Below, piece by piece: positions 1-11,570 of a stretch of DNA of 64,000 nt. The notes under the pieces are model-generated. The model saw only the letters and a list, made by a program, of their open reading frames with translations. It was not told the origin of the DNA and did no database searches. The stretch covers positions 37,979,164 to 38,043,163 of the forward strand of contig CM042088.1 in NCBI GenBank assembly GCA_023512835.1. The letters are read 5' to 3'. The translations under genes and the position numbers were made by a program. Every line of letters starts with the position of its first letter. The first letter of the stretch is position 1. Source of the stretch: Taxillus chinensis. Taxonomy: Eukaryota; Streptophyta; Magnoliopsida; Santalales; Loranthaceae.

Positions 1-1354
1 AGCCAATCAACAATTCCTTGAGCAAGTCTGATGCGGTAAATTAGCTCTCTGTTCTAAAATTTATATTTTCTGTTTGTGGAAACTCATCTGGTCGGTTGAT
101 AGTGAGATATAATTACTGTTTAACATACTGTTAAAAAATTGTGACAGAACATGTAGTGAAGTACAAATATATTGATGAACTAGATAAGCTTGTATCTCAT
201 TTGGATGTATAGAAAGTTGGAACCATCAAAGGTTGCACGGTCCTAATTCTACTTTTGATGTTTTAGATTATCTACGTTGGGTTATTTAGACCTCCTTTTG
301 TTCTTAAAATATAAGGATAATTTTTTTAAAAAAGTTCAAAACATGTTTATATTCCAATCCTTAAAATAAGGTTTGAAGATAGGAAATAAATAATTTTTCT
401 TATATGTATTAGGATTTATTATTTATTATTTTTAGAAAAATTATATTTTTTAAAATTTTATTTGACACATATTTTTGAATGAATATAATAAGTAGAAGAG
501 AAAAAAAATTAAAAAAGAATATTAGAATATTATTTTAATATAATAGGGAAATTATAGGGAATAGAATATAAAATGTTTTTTTTTAAAAATGAGTAACATT
601 TAAGATAAAATTTTAGAGAATAATATTTTTAGAAAAAATATAATAAATGTAATCTAGATGCTCTCATGATTTGCATTGATTCCTCGTCAAAATTTTAAGA
701 AATGTATGGCTAATGTTGCACAACTATAAATTTAGATATATTTAGATGAAATTATAACTATAGATAAATTTGACTGATACAATAACTAATCTATTGAAGT
801 AGTTTTTTAGTCAAATATAGCTTTAGCTGTTGATATATAGTTAAGCTATTGAAGATGTCCTATGACTGACCTTTGAACTTGAGCAGAAGAGCGAAGAATT
901 GGATCGATAGTCATCCAATTAGTTGGACTTCCTAATTATTAATAAATTATTACTGAGTTTTCCAACTGGGAGCCCTTGTTAACTTAATTAGGGAAAAATT
1001 TAACGATAACATGTTGGATGATTATGTGGCAATGTCGTTTTTGCCATATTGGTTTTCTCTTGTGACTTCCTCGGCTAAAGTTTAATGGGATTTGCCTCTA
1101 ATGGAAAGCAGTTAAATTGCCAAAACAGAGGATGAGAGGAGAGTGAGGAGAGTACAACATTGACAGAGTACGGTTGTATTCCACAGTTGCGATTTTTCAA
1201 GTGGCTTTTGTCATTGGGAATCCCCTGCAAATTCCACATGTGAAGGTGACGGGTAGAGGTGGCTGCTAGGCGGGTAGCTTTTCCATCTATTTATGAAAAG
1301 CCAGTAAATATGTTGATATGATTAGAATATAAAAAATAGCAATTAAAAATAAAG
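1..1354. other. AT-rich intergenic sequence left of the copia element
   Basis: No reading frame, RNA gene or transposon terminus could be supported here. The first 300 bases are of mixed composition. Bases 300-660 are very AT-rich. Bases 900-1300 are less AT-rich, but both strands are closed by stops. It may hold old repeat debris. Confidence 0.5.
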
Positions 1355-1359
1355 AGCCA

Positions 1360-1543
1360 TGTTAAAGGAAACGGAGCTTAATATAGCATGTAGATAATAT
1401 CAAATATTGTCTAATATAGCATGTAGATAATATCAAATATTGTACATAATGATTTTCCTTATTTGAGGAATCCTTAGCACCTATATGTAATGGCGTAGCC
1501 TCCCATTTTATTTCAATAAGAATTTAATATCAATTCTTTTACA
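1360..1543 (+). repeat. 5' LTR of copia element
   Basis: This 184-bp terminal repeat runs TGTTAAAGG to TTTTACA. It contains a perfect-looking head-to-tail duplication of about 33 bp (TAATATAGCATGTAGATAA..., roughly 1379-1445), present in both LTRs. The LTR is short for a copia element but within the known range. Confidence 0.96.
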
Positions 1544-1560
1544 TGGTATCAGAGCATTGA
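1544..1560 (+). other. Primer binding site, initiator tRNA-Met
   Basis: TGGTATCAGAGCA follows the 5' LTR immediately. It is the standard plant LTR-retrotransposon sequence complementary to the 3' end of initiator methionine tRNA, where minus-strand DNA synthesis starts. Confidence 0.92.
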
Positions 1561-1704
1561 TCTGGGCAATATCCCAAACTCGTTCTATCTTAGCCTGCAT
1601 CCATAGCAGACAGCAAACCATTGGAATAGGTTTCCAAAGTCCAGTGGGACAATCCCAATCATCAGCTATATCTCCATTACTCAGACCAACCCGGTGCTAT
1701 CCTT

Positions 1705-4700
1705 ATGCCGCAGCCCTTGGTCGAAGATAACTACACTACATGGAAACAATCCATGACTATGGCCTTAACGGTCAAAAACAAAATCGGTCTCATCGATGGT
1801 TCGATCACAGAGCCCACTGCAACGAATCCCAATGAATGGCAGCAATGGAATCGCTGCAACAATCTAGTACAAACGTGGCTGCTAGGATCGATGTCCAAAG
1901 ACATTGCCAGCAGGGTGATACACTGTAAGACTACTAGGCAGATGTGGATAGAATTACAAGAGAGATTTTCCCATGTGAATGTTGTCCAACTATTCAATAT
2001 TGAAAATGCAATACATGAGTATGTGCAAGGAACTATGTCTGTGGGCTCTTACTTCACAAAATTGAAGGGACTATGGGATGAACGTGATGCTTTGTGCACT
2101 TTCTCGCTCTGCACTTGTGGATCTGTCAAGGAGGTAGCTGCGTACTTGGACACGCAGAAAACCATGAAGTTCCTCATGGGCCTTAATGACTCCTACGCTG
2201 GCGTTCGCAGCAATACTCTACTCCAAGATCCATTACCCACGGTGAACAAGGCATATTCTTTAGTCTTGCGGCATGAGAAGCAATCAGAAGTGACAACAGG
2301 AAAATCTACAGCCCTGCCAGATGCAGTTGTGTTTGCTGTACGACATTCTGTCCATGACTCAGACACGCACAAGAGTGAATCCAGATGCACCAAGTGCAAC
2401 AAACCCAATCACACAGCCAAATATTGTCGCGCCCACTTAAAATGCACATTTTGTGGGTGGAAGGGTCACACAATTGAGTACTGTCGCAAGAAGAAAGCTG
2501 CAGCCGAATCCGAGCCTGATGCAGTGATTTCCAAAGGGAATCAGGTAACAGGAAGGAAGGAGATGCCCTTCCCATTCACTGCTGACGAGTGCAAGCAAAT
2601 CTTAAGTGAGCTGCAAAACAGGTCTTCCTCTGCTAATCCCGTTAATTCCACAGCCCATGAACTGTCCGGTAAGGCATTTTCCCTCAACTCTAATGGAAAA
2701 CAGTCTTCTTGGATTTTAGACAGTGGTTGCACCGACCACATGGTCTCTGACCCCCATTTATTCACCACTTCAAGACCAATCACTAACCGCACTGTCCACT
2801 TGCCCAATGGGACTGTGACACATGTGACCCACATTGGCACCGTTGCTTTGTCCAGCAACTTGGTTCTTGACAATGTTTTGTGTGTCCCATACTTCAACTT
2901 AAATCTGCTTTCTATTAGCAAATTAACCCAATCGTCATGCCTTGTCATATTTCTCAATCATTTTTGTATCATACAAGACCTACGTTCGGGGATGATGATT
3001 GGGACGGGAAGTGAACGAGACGGTCTCTACCACCTTGATCAAGGCAAGATAGGAACCTGCAATCAAGCACACGCCAACAATTCAGCCCTTTGGCACCAAC
3101 GACTTGGTCACCCTTCCCCTAGAGTCCTACCATTATTCCCTTTGTCCATGTTACAGCATCCCTCTCATGCTATTAATAAGTGTGTTATTTGCCCTTTGGC
3201 TAAACAAACAAGGCTTCCTTTTCCCTCTAGTTCAATTCGTACTCATTCTAGTTTTGATTTAATTCATATTGACATATGAGGTGGTTATAAAGTTCCTTCA
3301 CTTTCCGGTGCCAAATATTTCCTTACCATTGTCGATGACTACACTAGGTGTACTTGGATTTATCTTATGCACCATAAATCTGATGCTAGGACCCTTCTGG
3401 TTAATTTCATTAATATGGTTGTCACTCAATTTGATTCCCATATCAAAATTATTCGTAGTGACAATGGCCCTGAATTTCATCTTGGGAGTTTTTATGCTGA
3501 TAAAGGTATCCTCCATCAAACTAGCTGCGTTAACACCCCTCAACAAAATGGGGTTGTTGAACGAAAACATCGACATCTGTTAAATATGGCTCGTGCCTTA
3601 CTTATCCAATCTGGCCTACCACCTCGTTTTTGGGGTGATGCTATTCTCACCTCTGCTTACCTCATCAATCGGACACCCACTCCTCTTCTCAATGGGCAGA
3701 CCCCTTATGAAAAATTATTTCACACACCCCCTAGTTATTCCCACTTGCGTGTTTTTGGTTGCCTCTGTTTTACTTCCACCCCTGCACCACATCGTTCCAA
3801 ATTTTCTCCTCGTGCCTCTCGCAGCATTTTTCTTGGCTATCCCTATGGTCAAAAAGGTTATCGCGTTTTTGATCTTTGCCAACAAAAGGTGCTCATTTCT
3901 CGTGATGTTTCTTTTTTTGAGACTATTTTCCCTTTCCTCGAAAAGCCTCTCTCCGTTCCCACCCCACTCCACCATCCCGTGCCTCCTTCTTCTTTCGACA
4001 TTGCGCCAATGCCTCTCGTTCCTTTACCCCCTTCTCCTGTTGGGTCACCGTCGCTCCCCATCCCTGATGTCGCCCCTCATGTCGACCCTCCACCTACCGA
4101 TTTGCTTCCCCCGTCTCCTCTCCCTGGGTCCCCACCGCTCCCTGTCCCTGATCCCGCCTCTTCGGCCGTCCCTACCACGATCGCCTTACCGTCCCCAGCT
4201 CCACCGACCGCCGTTCCCACCGTCCCTCTGCGCCGCAGTGGTCGCTCCACCCGGCTCCCTGCCTCGTTGGATGACTTTGCTGTCGAGACCCGTTTACCTT
4301 CACGGCCCGTCCCAACGTCATCCACGACTTTGGTCGCTCGCACAGGTACGGCTCACCCTCTCTCTCACTCCTTATCTTATATGCGCCTTTCTCCATCTCA
4401 CCAATCCTATCTTGCTCACCTTCACATTCTCCCTGAGCCTACGGGTTTCACTCAAGCTGTGCGCCTCTCACAATGGCGTGCTGCTATGCGTGCTGAGATC
4501 GATGTGTTACAGGCTAATGGCACTTGGAGCTTGGTGTCCTTGCCCCCTCACAAACGGGCAATTGGTTGCAAGTGGGTGTATAAGGTGAAATTAAAGGCTG
4601 ATGGAACGTTAGAACGCTACAAAGCCCGATTGGTGGCCAAGGGCTACAGTCAAATCGATGGCGTCGACTACAAGGAGACCTTTGCCCCTGTTGCTAAAAT

Positions 4701-5997
4701 GGTGACTGTCCGTGTTCTCCTTAGCGTGGCCTCTCTCTGTGGTTGGCATCTGCATCAGTTGGATGTCAACAATGCCTTTCTGAATGGCGATCTTGATGAA
4801 GAGGTATTCATGTCCTTGCCTCCTGGTTTCGGACGAAAAGGGGAGACTCGGGTATGTCGTTTGCACAAGTCGTCATATGGTTTAAAGCAAGCATCTAGAC
4901 AATGGTTTATAAAATTGTCTGTGGCTCTCAAACTTGCTGGTTTTCATCAGTCCCGATCTGACTACTCGTTATTCGTCCGACATCACCAAGGCAACTTCCT
5001 AGCATTGCTTATATATGTTGACGATGTTATAATGGCAGGGAATAATTTGGCCGATATAGAAAACACTAAAGTATTGTTGGCCAACCGTTTCAAACTCAAG
5101 GATTTGGGACAGTTGAAGTATTTCCTTGGCATCGAAGTTGCCTGATCACGACAGGGAATCAGTTTATCACAACGTAAGTATGCTTTGAACATTTTGGATG
5201 ATGCTGGTTTCTTAGGTGTCAAACCCTCTCGGTTCCCCATGGAACAGAACTTATCACTTACACAATTTAGTGGGAAATTATTACATGATGCTTCCAGATA
5301 TAGAAGACTTGTTGGCCGGTTGATTTATTTGACCATAACTAGGCCCGACTTGACTTACGTTGTACACATCTTGAGTCAGTTCATGGATAAGCCACGACAA
5401 CCCCATTTAGAAGCAACTCATAAAGTGCTAAAATACCTTAAGCAAACTCCAGGCCAAGGTATTCTATTACCATCTACAGGATCACTCCAGTTGCGGGCAT
5501 TCTGTGATGCTGATTGGGCACGTTGTAAGGACACAAGGAGATCAGTCACAGGATATTGTGTCTTACTTGGCCATGGACCAGTTTCTTGGAAAACTAAGAA
5601 ACAAACCACCGTATCACGTTCTAGTGCAGAGGCCGAGTATCGTGCCATGGCTGCCACCTGCTGCGAAATCACATGGTTGAAGAACATTTTGAAGGATTTG
5701 GGAGTAGATCATACACGGCCGATCACATTGTTTTGTGACAATCAAGCAGCCATACACATAGCATCAAATCCTGTGTTTCATGAAAGAACGAAGCACATAG
5801 AGCTCGATTGTCATCTTGTTCGCGAGAAAATTCAAGAAGGAATGATTCAGACATCTCATATTCGAAGTGAACATCAACCAGCTGATTTGTTCACTAAACC
5901 ATTGAGCTCGACACAGTTTGAAATGCTCCTTAGCAAGTTGAGTGTTATCAATATACACTCCAACTTGAGGGGGAGTGTTAAAGGAAACGGAGCTTAA
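1705..5997 (+). pseudogene. copia gag-pol polyprotein, broken by two stop codons
   Basis: One continuous frame runs from 1705 to 5997 and is interrupted at 3277-3279 (TGA where the family has a Trp codon) and at 5143-5145 (TGA where an Arg CGA codon is expected). Gag shows the UBN2-type region, then two CX2CX4HX4C zinc knuckles (about 2386-2483). The protease DSG motif is at about 2718. The integrase HHCC zinc site is at 3090-3200, and its DDE core lies at 3330-3570 with the usual NTPQQNGVVERKH stretch. A proline-rich spacer follows at 3950-4250. Reverse transcriptase spans about 4470-5060 with the YVDD motif near 5015-5026, and RNase H follows with DADW near 5506 and SSAEAEYRA near 5620. Homologous gag residues seem to continue upstream of the ATG at 1705, in frame back to a stop at 1627, with no earlier ATG, so the original start may also be lost. 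The frame ends inside the 3' LTR. Confidence 0.95.
5963..5975 (+). other. Polypurine tract of copia element
   Basis: ACTTGAGGGGGAG directly precedes the 3' LTR. This is the normal plus-strand priming site and is typical of plant copia elements. Confidence 0.9.
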
Positions 5998-6159
5998 TAT
6001 AGCATGTAGATAATATCAAATATTGTCTAATATAGCATGTAGATAATATCAAATATTGTACATAATGACTTTCCTTATTTGAGGAATCCTTAGCACCTAT
6101 ATGTAATGGCGTAGCCTCCCATTTTATTTCAATAAGAATTTAATATCAATTCTTTTACA
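5976..6159 (+). repeat. 3' LTR of copia element
   Basis: This is the second 184-bp repeat. It matches the 5' LTR except at 6069 and carries the same internal duplication. The coding frame's final stop lies about 20 bp inside it. Confidence 0.96.
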
Positions 6160-6164
6160 AGCCA

Positions 6165-6729
6165 TTTAATAGTATAATATTATTTTTAAAAATAATGAGT
6201 TTAATAATTTTAAAATTATTTATAAATGGTATAAATTTATCTAATTTATAATTTTTAAAAATAAATATATTTTTAAAAATAATTTATTTAAACCAAACGT
6301 AGCCAAAATAAGCAAGTCTCTTTTTTCCTCTAAAGTCTCAACATTCTCATTATTTTCAAAATTGAATCTTGCTAAATAAATTTTAGAAATTAAAAGCTGC
6401 TACAGCCGAACCCCTCAAATCATCATCACTCTGGAAAATAAAAAAATCTAACCATTCTTTGCTACAGTAGTTTGGGTGGGGGATTTAATTATGATGGCAA
6501 AAATGTCTACATCGGTCTTACTAGTTACGCCCGTCATTCCCAACCAATTGCTCCACCTCTTGTAAGGAGAGGGAGTCTCGGACTAACATCAAGGAACTTG
6601 AAAGGGAAGAGCTTGGTGGTGAGACGGGAGTTGAAGCGTATATGAAGGGACGACGACAAGGAGCAATGTAAGAACTAAGAAAGAGATGGGTCGGCGGTAG
6701 AAGGAGCAGTTAGGGGGAGAGGGACCGAC
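6165..6729. other. AT-rich sequence, then a purine-rich stretch
   Basis: No gene seen. Bases 6165-6300 are AT-rich. Bases 6540-6729 are purine-rich on the plus strand and lead into the T/G homopolymer block. The AT arm plus purine-rich block resembles the GC-core transposable elements elsewhere in the window, but no termini were found. Confidence 0.4.
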
Positions 6730-6743
6730 TTTTTTTTTTTTTT

Positions 6744-6774
<31 letters not shown>

Positions 6775-6777
6775 GGG
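6730..6777. repeat. T(24)G(24) homopolymer block
   Basis: An unbroken run of 24 T is followed directly by an unbroken run of 24 G. It has no coding meaning; an open frame across it on the other strand is pure poly-Pro and poly-Lys. Confidence 0.9.
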
Positions 6778-9102
6778 TGGTTTGAGTATCACAACATATG
6801 ATAATATATTTTTGCTATAAATTCAAATCACTAAGTGAACTTTCATTTTAGTTGTTACACACTAGGGATGGCAATTCACTCGGTCCTCGCAGGAATCGTC
6901 CTGCTCGAATGGGACAAGCTTTTTTTGAATTTTTTGAAGCATGGGATGAGAATGCATGGGAGGGATTCAACCATCAAGCTAAACTATTTTTGTTATATAT
7001 GCTTGTAATATAACAAATAAATAATTAAAAAAATAAAACTGATTTTTCTATATAACTAATATTATATACTTATAATATAACATATACACTATAACATATA
7101 TATATATATATGCTAATATATAACTATTTTTATTATTATTATCGTTAATGATAATAATAATAAAAAAGGAATATATGTTTTATTTTAAAAATAATAATAA
7201 TTACAAAGTATATATTTTTATATTATAATAAAAATTAAATATATTATTAATATTTTTATATAAAATACAAATTAATTAGATTCAAAATTAGTTTTGAAGT
7301 TATATATTAGTTCATACTAATATATTATATAATTATAAATTATATCACTCTCTTATATTTTATATGCTTGTATTTTATATTAAAATATTACTACTACTTT
7401 TAATAAATGATTATTTTTATTTAAATATAAGTATATATACTTTGTGAATGATATTATTTTTAAATAAAATATTTACTCATTATTATTATTAATAGTTGTA
7501 TTATTTTTGTTACTAATATTATTTATATGTTAGATTTTAAATATATATACTAATTATGTAAACATATTAAATAATATTCATTTATCATATATATATTAGT
7601 TATTGACAAACTTTTTAACATGAGTTATTAAACTTCAGATACTCAATAATTATTATATTACTTATATTATATATATATATATATACATATATACATATAT
7701 AAATTCTAATCAATAAGTAATAATTTAAGTAGCAAGTAGTGATAATCTAATTAATATAATTATCATTGATAATAATTAAAATAATAATTATTTTATTTTA
7801 TTTTAACTTTTTAAATTTTTTCTATATTAATGTATGTGAAAGAATGAAGAATGATGAAAAATAAAATTATTATAATATTAAATGAAGAGCTATTTTATTA
7901 TTCTTCACAAATAAAAAAATAATATTATTTAACTCTTTATTTATAAATAATATAAAATTTATTTAAATTATTTCAATGAACTAATTAACATCGGCAAAAC
8001 ATGGAATGGATATACAATGCATTTGAGCGTTATCATAACTTCACTTCGATGTATAATATTACATTTTACGTATTGGGTGTGTGTATTTTCCTTTTTTTTA
8101 TACTCGACGGGAGATCCCATTCCCTTTTAACACCGCAGCAGTGTCGGAGAATTTCTACCCGTCATGATAATGACAATCATTTTGTGCAAAATTTTCTTAT
8201 ATATATATATTTATATATATATATATATCATTTTTGATCTTCTACCTTTAATTATTTAAAGGTTGTTACAACATAAATGGAAGGTGATGAATGGGTCTCT
8301 GTATATGTACAAAGAATTAAACTGCAAAATTCTGTCCTTGTATGCACACTGAACAGTAAGAAAATTCTATTTACGGGATACATGGTGCAATTAATCCGTG
8401 CATTTCAAACTTTACGCCTTAAACCGAGTTTGGTAACATACTTTTACATCATAATATCGTTATTATAAAATTTTTATAAGTAAATTATTGACTGACCAAT
8501 AAGAGTACTTATTTTTTTTATGGGATGGTGAGGTGACGTAATATACAACATCACAAATGATATCCACTGCAATCCTGGCCACACACCGAGCCGGATGCTT
8601 AGCTGAATAATGACGTGAGATAAATATCAACCGTACAAATTTTTAAAAGTTGATATTATACTATATCACCATTTCCATTTGGTTGCTAATTAATCCAATT
8701 AAAGATATTTAATGTAACAACTTTTATCCCACAAATAAATGGCTTTAAACGTAGAAGAGCACATCACTGCACGTTCCTGAATTGGCCACGTAATAATGCA
8801 AAAAGAATGCAGGGATTTACTGGCCAACGATGTTTTGTTTTGCGTTGAAGATGATCCCTCGCCCAAATTTTCGGATCATTGATGGCGTGCCGTATGGCCA
8901 TGACTGAATCCAACTCAACTCATGTAATTCTAGCTAGAAAGCAGCTCTCTGTTTTTTTCTCTTTTCTTTTTTATTTTTTCTTGTCTCTTTTCTCGTTTCT
9001 TCACGTACGGAGCCCAAATGGATTGATTGGTGTTTTCAAAGCATATATTGCATCTTCAATCTGAGGGTGTGTGAAAAAAAAACACAGTATAATAGTTAGT
9101 GT
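6778..9102. other. AT-rich intergenic DNA and promoter region of the PHOX-like gene
   Basis: Bases 6860-8200 are extremely AT-rich with many TA-type simple repeats (for example 7100-7112, 7669-7685, 8200-8228). TAGGGATGGCAA near 6864 resembles one end of a small hAT element, but no partner end was found. Bases 8500-9102 are less AT-rich and include ACGT-core motifs (GACGTG near 8611, CCACGTAA near 8786). A weak TATA-like CATATATTG near 9041 lies about 60 bp before the ATG at 9103. Confidence 0.4.
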
Positions 9103-10641
9103 ATGGGGAAATCAGGAGGTAGGAGGAGGAAGAGCGGGGCAACCAATGTTTCCAGAGAAACCAGGCGAGTCCCAGAAGGCAATACCCTGGGATTGGGACT
9201 GGGGCTGGGACTTGGACGGCCGAGTGCAATGACCCTGCCACTGCCGAACGGCCCGAACCAGGATAAGAAAGGCAAAGAAACGCCGGTCGCTTCGTCAATG
9301 GCGACGTCCCCTGTGCACAGGCAGACCCGTTGGGGCGAGGCGGAAACAGGGTGGAGGCCGCTGAAGCTAGTGCATGGTCACGATATAAGGCTCGCCCAAA
9401 TGCCCCCGAGCTGCAAATTTAAGGTATTGAGAGATATTGTGGGGAAGAGGTTTCCAAATGCCAAGTCGGTCCTCATCAAGTACAAGGATGTCGATGGTGA
9501 TTTGGTGACCATAACCTGTACCGGGGAACTCGGAATGGCAGAGTCCTCTGTGGACCGTCGATTGCCCAAGGAACATGAATCCGGCGAACCTGCGATGCTC
9601 AGATTGCATGTTGTGGAGGTGGATCCTGACCAGGAGCCTTCTCTGTTCAAAGAGGAATGTGAGAGAGGAACTGTGGACAACAACAACAGCAACAACATTA
9701 CTTGGGGTGAAAGGGCAGAGAAAGAAGAAGCTCCTTCGAAATCTTTGGAAGATGGTCATTCAGATGTGGAGATGGATGACTGGATCTTTGAGTTTGGTCA
9801 GTTGTTTAGGGCCAACTTGGGGATGGACGACTCCCATGAACAGGTGGACCTCCATGAAATTGGGATGGAGCTGTGTTCTGAGGCACTGGAGGAGACAGTG
9901 ACGAGCGAAGAGGCTCAGGGCCATTTGGACACGGCAGCCCTGAAGTTCCAGGAAGTGGCTGCATTGGCCCTTTTCAACTGGGGCAATGTTCATATGTGCG
10001 CAGCCAGGAAACGGATCCCTTTGGACGCCTCCTATGCCGCTGCCGACGGAAAAGGGCAACTGCTTCAAGAGGCGTATGAGTGGGTTAAGGACATGTACAC
10101 CTTGGCCAGCGACAAGTACAGTGAGGCACTGCTTATCAAGCCCGACTTTTACGAGGGGCTGCTAGCTCTGGGGCAGCAGCAATTTGAGCTGGCCAAACTT
10201 CAGTGGTCCTTGGCTCTGGGTAACAAAGTTGATTTTTCAAGCTGGGATTCTACTGAAACGGTCCTACTATTCGACAGTGCAGAGGAGAAGATGAAAGCTG
10301 CAACGGAGATATGGGAGAAGCTGGAGGAGAAGAGAGGTGATGATGATGTGCTCAAGGATCCGAGCGCGAAGGAAGTACAAGGGAGTACTGGGTCTCATGG
10401 CGAAGTCTCTGGATTCGACGATGAAGCGGCTGAACACGCAGCCGGTATGGGATCACAGATTAATCTCTTCTGGGGTAATATGCTTTTTGAGCGCTCACAG
10501 TTTGAGTGGAAGTTGGGTATGGATGGTTGGAGGAAGAACCTGGATGCTGCCGCGGAGCGTTTCATGCTTGCTGGAGCCTCCGAGTCTGATGTCTCCACAG
10601 TTTTGAAGAACCATTTTTCCAAGACGCATGCGCCAGTTTGA
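9103..10641 (+). CDS. PHOX/CLMP1-like PB1-domain protein lacking the N-terminal TPR region
   Basis: An intact, intronless frame of 512 residues. It starts MGKSGGRRRK, like plant PHOX proteins. Residues 30-38 are a Leu-Gly repeat from a short GGGACT-type DNA repeat. A PB1 domain spans about 85-173, with the acidic OPCA-type stretch KYKDVDGDLVTI (127-138). The conserved PHOX C-terminal half starts at WIFEFGQLF (227) and includes AQGHLDTAALKFQEVAALAL (271-290), EALLIKPDFYEGLLALGQQQF (341-361) and WGNMLFERSQ (457-466). Family members such as Arabidopsis CLMP1, needed for chloroplast separation, and PHOX1-4 are usually over 700 residues and carry three TPR motifs between the N-terminus and PB1. 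Here only about 75 low-complexity residues lie there. Loss of the TPR block should remove any Hsp70/Hsp90 tail binding, which is an inference. The frame has no stop or frameshift, so it may be a functional short paralogue. The start is supported by the conserved MGKSGG. Confidence 0.85.
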   Translation: MGKSGGRRRKSGATNVSRETRRVPEGNTLGLGLGLGLGRPSAMTLPLPNGPNQDKKGKETPVASSMATSPVHRQTRWGEAETGWRPLKLVHGHDIRLAQMPPSCKFKVLRDIVGKRFPNAKSVLIKYKDVDGDLVTITCTGELGMAESSVDRRLPKEHESGEPAMLRLHVVEVDPDQEPSLFKEECERGTVDNNNSNNITWGERAEKEEAPSKSLEDGHSDVEMDDWIFEFGQLFRANLGMDDSHEQVDLHEIGMELCSEALEETVTSEEAQGHLDTAALKFQEVAALALFNWGNVHMCAARKRIPLDASYAAADGKGQLLQEAYEWVKDMYTLASDKYSEALLIKPDFYEGLLALGQQQFELAKLQWSLALGNKVDFSSWDSTETVLLFDSAEEKMKAATEIWEKLEEKRGDDDVLKDPSAKEVQGSTGSHGEVSGFDDEAAEHAAGMGSQINLFWGNMLFERSQFEWKLGMDGWRKNLDAAAERFMLAGASESDVSTVLKNHFSKTHAPV

Positions 10642-10652
10642 GATAGATTTCA

Positions 10653-10691
<39 letters not shown>

Positions 10692-11570
10692 CCATTTGTG
10701 GCGGATGGAAATTGGAAACAATGAGGTCAATCAAGTAGTATATGATAAGAGGCCCGTTCTAGATTACACATATTTACATGAATAATTTATTCAATACTGG
10801 TGTGATGCGTACATGAACAGTTTGTTGTGCTCAAATTACGCTGTCTGGGTTCACCAGCCCTCGCGAGTGTAGTTTATTTTGTCGTATGCTTTGATCCATT
10901 GTTACTTTGATGGACAGTCCATATCGCAATAATATGACTGGAATATTTGAATATATTCTCGCATAATATAAATGAACGACGAACGGTTGAATTCTGGTTT
11001 AGTTCAGATTGAATATATATACATACATATATATATATATATATATAACAATGTAGGTCACAATAATGTACTCTATATTAAAAATCTAATCAGTTCATTA
11101 TAACATATAAGATTATTAGTAATGGATTGACTATAGTTAAAATATAGTAAACAGCGGACTCTCTAATACTACAGGAATGAGGCACGTTAAAGTTGAGCGT
11201 TAAAATTAATTTTTCATTACTTTATTGACTGGAATGAGTAACGAAAATATTGTATTCGATATTATTTTGTATGCGATATTGTTTTAGAGTTTTTTTAAAT
11301 GATGCAATATAACGTTATTTTGAGACATCGATTTCATTGCTCTTCTTTCGTCGGCTGAAAATATTTGGTGTCGGCCGTACATGGGCGATTCCAAAGTCTG
11401 AGCCAACCCACATCTCACACAACTCACAAGCCCCAATAATGGCTAGGCATGCCAGTAGCGTTTTCCTAATTTGCACATCCGACTTTGCAATACCTCTTTT
11501 CATGTTTCCCTCTGCATTTATAATAATAATAATAATTCCAAGGTTCTAGTCACAATCTAACATCGGTATC
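10642..11570. other. 3' flank of PHOX-like gene and AT-rich DNA
   Basis: A (AT)n tract lies at 10660-10684, just past the stop codon, and another at 11027-11047. No polyadenylation signal stands out. Bases 11340-11520 are less AT-rich but closed on both strands. No other gene is visible. Confidence 0.4.

Larger units (their letters stand above)
1360..6159 (+). mobile_element. Ty1/copia LTR retrotransposon, near-complete
   Basis: The element begins TG and ends CA and is flanked by the 5-bp duplication AGCCA (1355-1359 and 6160-6164). It has two 184-bp LTRs that differ at one position (T1453 versus C6069), a primer binding site matching initiator tRNA-Met, a gag-pol frame in the order gag, protease, integrase, reverse transcriptase, RNase H, and a polypurine tract. 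Integrase before reverse transcriptase defines Ty1/copia. Near-identical LTRs mean a recent insertion. Two in-frame stop codons make the coding region non-functional as read, so this copy probably moved with proteins supplied by a relative or was broken soon after insertion. Confidence 0.97.

Noticed and set aside
3593..4588. 331-codon frame overlapping the copia pol region
   Set aside because: It is an alternative frame over the proline-rich spacer and integrase; the pol frame carries all the motifs.
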